Assembly (NCBI GenBank): GCA_945787595.1
Contig: CALZJV010000136.1
Location: forward strand, 1 to 14,689
Length of the DNA: 14,689 nt
DNA from: an uncultured Desulfobacterales bacterium
GTDB taxonomy: Bacteria > Desulfobacterota > Desulfobacteria > Desulfobacterales > JAFDCJ01
Direction of reading: 5' to 3'
In this document: positions 14,104-14,689 of the stretch, one piece after another
Layout of the letters: each line of letters starts with the position of its first letter
Numbering within the stretch: position 1 is the stretch's first letter
Position numbers and translations under genes: made by a program
Notes under the pieces: model-generated
Told to the model about the DNA's origin: nothing
Databases searched by the model: none
What the model saw: the letters and a program-made list of their open reading frames with translations, nothing else

Positions 14104-14138
14104 CAAATATTCAATCGTCAGTATTCAATATTCAATTC
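14104..14138 (-). repeat. Heptad array (TATTCAA type), locus 5 right
   Basis: Five units in phase: CAAATAT, TCAATCG, TCAGTAT, TCAATAT, TCAATTC. It begins seven bases past the acsC stop codon (minus strand) and pairs in inverted orientation with 13841-13875. Confidence 0.65.
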
Positions 14139-14144
14139 TAGTTT

Positions 14145-14689
14145 TCATTTCGCCTTGAGGAATCCGGGAAGATGAGCGGCTTCTCTAGGACCGACAGTTA
14201 TCTTCCAGCCAGGCAGTTCTTCTTCCACATCACCGGCAATCGCAGCGGCGTATCCGGGAATGATCAGTTCTTGATTGTTGACCTTATCCGTGATTCCGCA
14301 CTTTTTCACGAACATTCCGACATCATCACCGGCAAACTTTCCGGCCGCCCAGGCGGTCATAACCGAAAGCCCCTCGGAATCTTTGATCAGCAGCCAGCAA
14401 GGAACCCGACTGCCTTCTACTTCACCGGAAACGATAAAATAGGTCAGGGCAAAGTTCGTCGTTACCAGCACAGGCGAGTTTTCATCCGGATTGTTAATCT
14501 CGTAAATACCTTCGGTGACCGTCATCGGCCGTTGCGGATCGGTATAAATATTTAATCGTTCGAGCAATAGCGGAAACAAACTTTCACCGGTAAAATCTGA
14601 AAGAACTACAATCCCACCATATTTGGCAATGAAAGTTCCCGCGATTAATGTTTCCATATCGAGGTTCGATGCCATCTCACAGGGAAATG
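14145..14689 (-). CDS. acsC: Corrinoid iron-sulfur protein large (gamma) subunit AcsC, C-terminal part only
   Basis: The frame is open to the right edge and gives the last 180 residues of a protein usually about 440-450 long. It matches the C-terminal corrinoid-binding domain of AcsC: FPCEMASNLDMETL, AKYGGIVVLSDF, ERLNIYTDPQRPMTVTEGIY, TTNFALTYFIVSGEVEGSRV, MTAWAAGKF, and at the end NNQELIIPGYAAAIAGDVEEE and LPGWKITVGPREA. The missing N-terminal part would hold the 4Fe-4S domain and TIM barrel. With AcsD it forms the CFeSP that carries the methyl group from AcsE to acetyl-CoA synthase in the cytoplasm. The ATG at 14675 lies inside the domain and is not the gene start. acsE follows downstream on the same strand after a repeat-filled gap. 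Confidence 0.93.
   Translation of the reverse strand, partial: FPCEMASNLDMETLIAGTFIAKYGGIVVLSDFTGESLFPLLLERLNIYTDPQRPMTVTEGIYEINNPDENSPVLVTTNFALTYFIVSGEVEGSRVPCWLLIKDSEGLSVMTAWAAGKFAGDDVGMFVKKCGITDKVNNQELIIPGYAAAIAGDVEEELPGWKITVGPREAAHLPGFLKAK

Larger units (their letters stand above)
13756..14144. other. acsC to acsE spacer with nested inverted repeats
   Basis: About 390 bases without a credible gene. Nested from outside in: heptad arrays 13841-13875 and 14104-14138, hairpin elements 13887-13922 and 14053-14094, and a core of about 130 bases (13923-14052). The core holds a short plus-strand open stretch ending MQKKFYRSELHGNKP, too short to call. No clear acsE promoter was identified. Confidence 0.6.

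Noticed and set aside
14145..14675. acsC fragment as a complete 176-residue protein starting at ATG 14675
   Set aside because: The frame stays open to the window edge, and the ATG lies within a conserved domain of a much longer protein.

Overview
The window looks like a chromosomal segment of an anaerobic bacterium, most likely a sulfate-reducing or related member of the Desulfobacterota. The main pointer is a bacterial-type acetyl-CoA synthase/CO dehydrogenase (Wood-Ljungdahl) section on the minus strand at the right end: the end of acsC, then acsE, then a DUF3786 gene, a family I associate with such clusters. Moderate GC content, strong AAGGAGG-type ribosome binding sites and long repeat-filled intergenic gaps fit this. 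No rRNA, tRNA, CRISPR array, transposase or phage gene was seen.

Layout from left to right. (1) Minus strand, 1-2413: an M16C (PreP-like) metallopeptidase whose C-terminus runs off the left edge. (2) 2414-3575: repeat-rich DNA around one small unrecognised minus-strand gene (2771-3139) whose product looks like coiled coil plus winged helix, bracketed by inverted copies of a 32-36 base hairpin element. (3) Plus strand: a DUF2062 membrane protein overlapping rsmA (16S rRNA dimethyladenosine transferase), then a repeat-filled gap, then an ABM-fold small monooxygenase-like gene with its own good promoter. (4) Minus strand: an atypical, long GAPDH (5839-7083), and a 1393-residue protein (7277-11458) that joins about 900 unrecognised, mostly helical residues to the ATP-grasp and phosphohistidine domains of pyruvate phosphate dikinase but lacks the PEP/pyruvate barrel. 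(5) Minus strand: DUF3786 gene, acsE and partial acsC.

How genes may work together: AcsE moves the methyl group of methyl-tetrahydrofolate to the cobalt of the corrinoid iron-sulfur protein whose large subunit is AcsC, supplying acetyl-CoA synthase. GAPDH and the dikinase-like protein are the next minus-strand genes and may belong to central carbon metabolism, but the dikinase's substrate cannot be read from sequence.

The most striking unexplained structure is non-coding. Six separate intergenic gaps carry degenerate arrays of 7-base units, each gap with its own unit sequence, and in each gap arrays face each other in inverted orientation. Between them lie a terminator, REP-like hairpins, a small gene or short unassigned DNA. 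The clearest is 12521-12858, with 16 and 15 consecutive heptads in strict phase around a bidirectional terminator.
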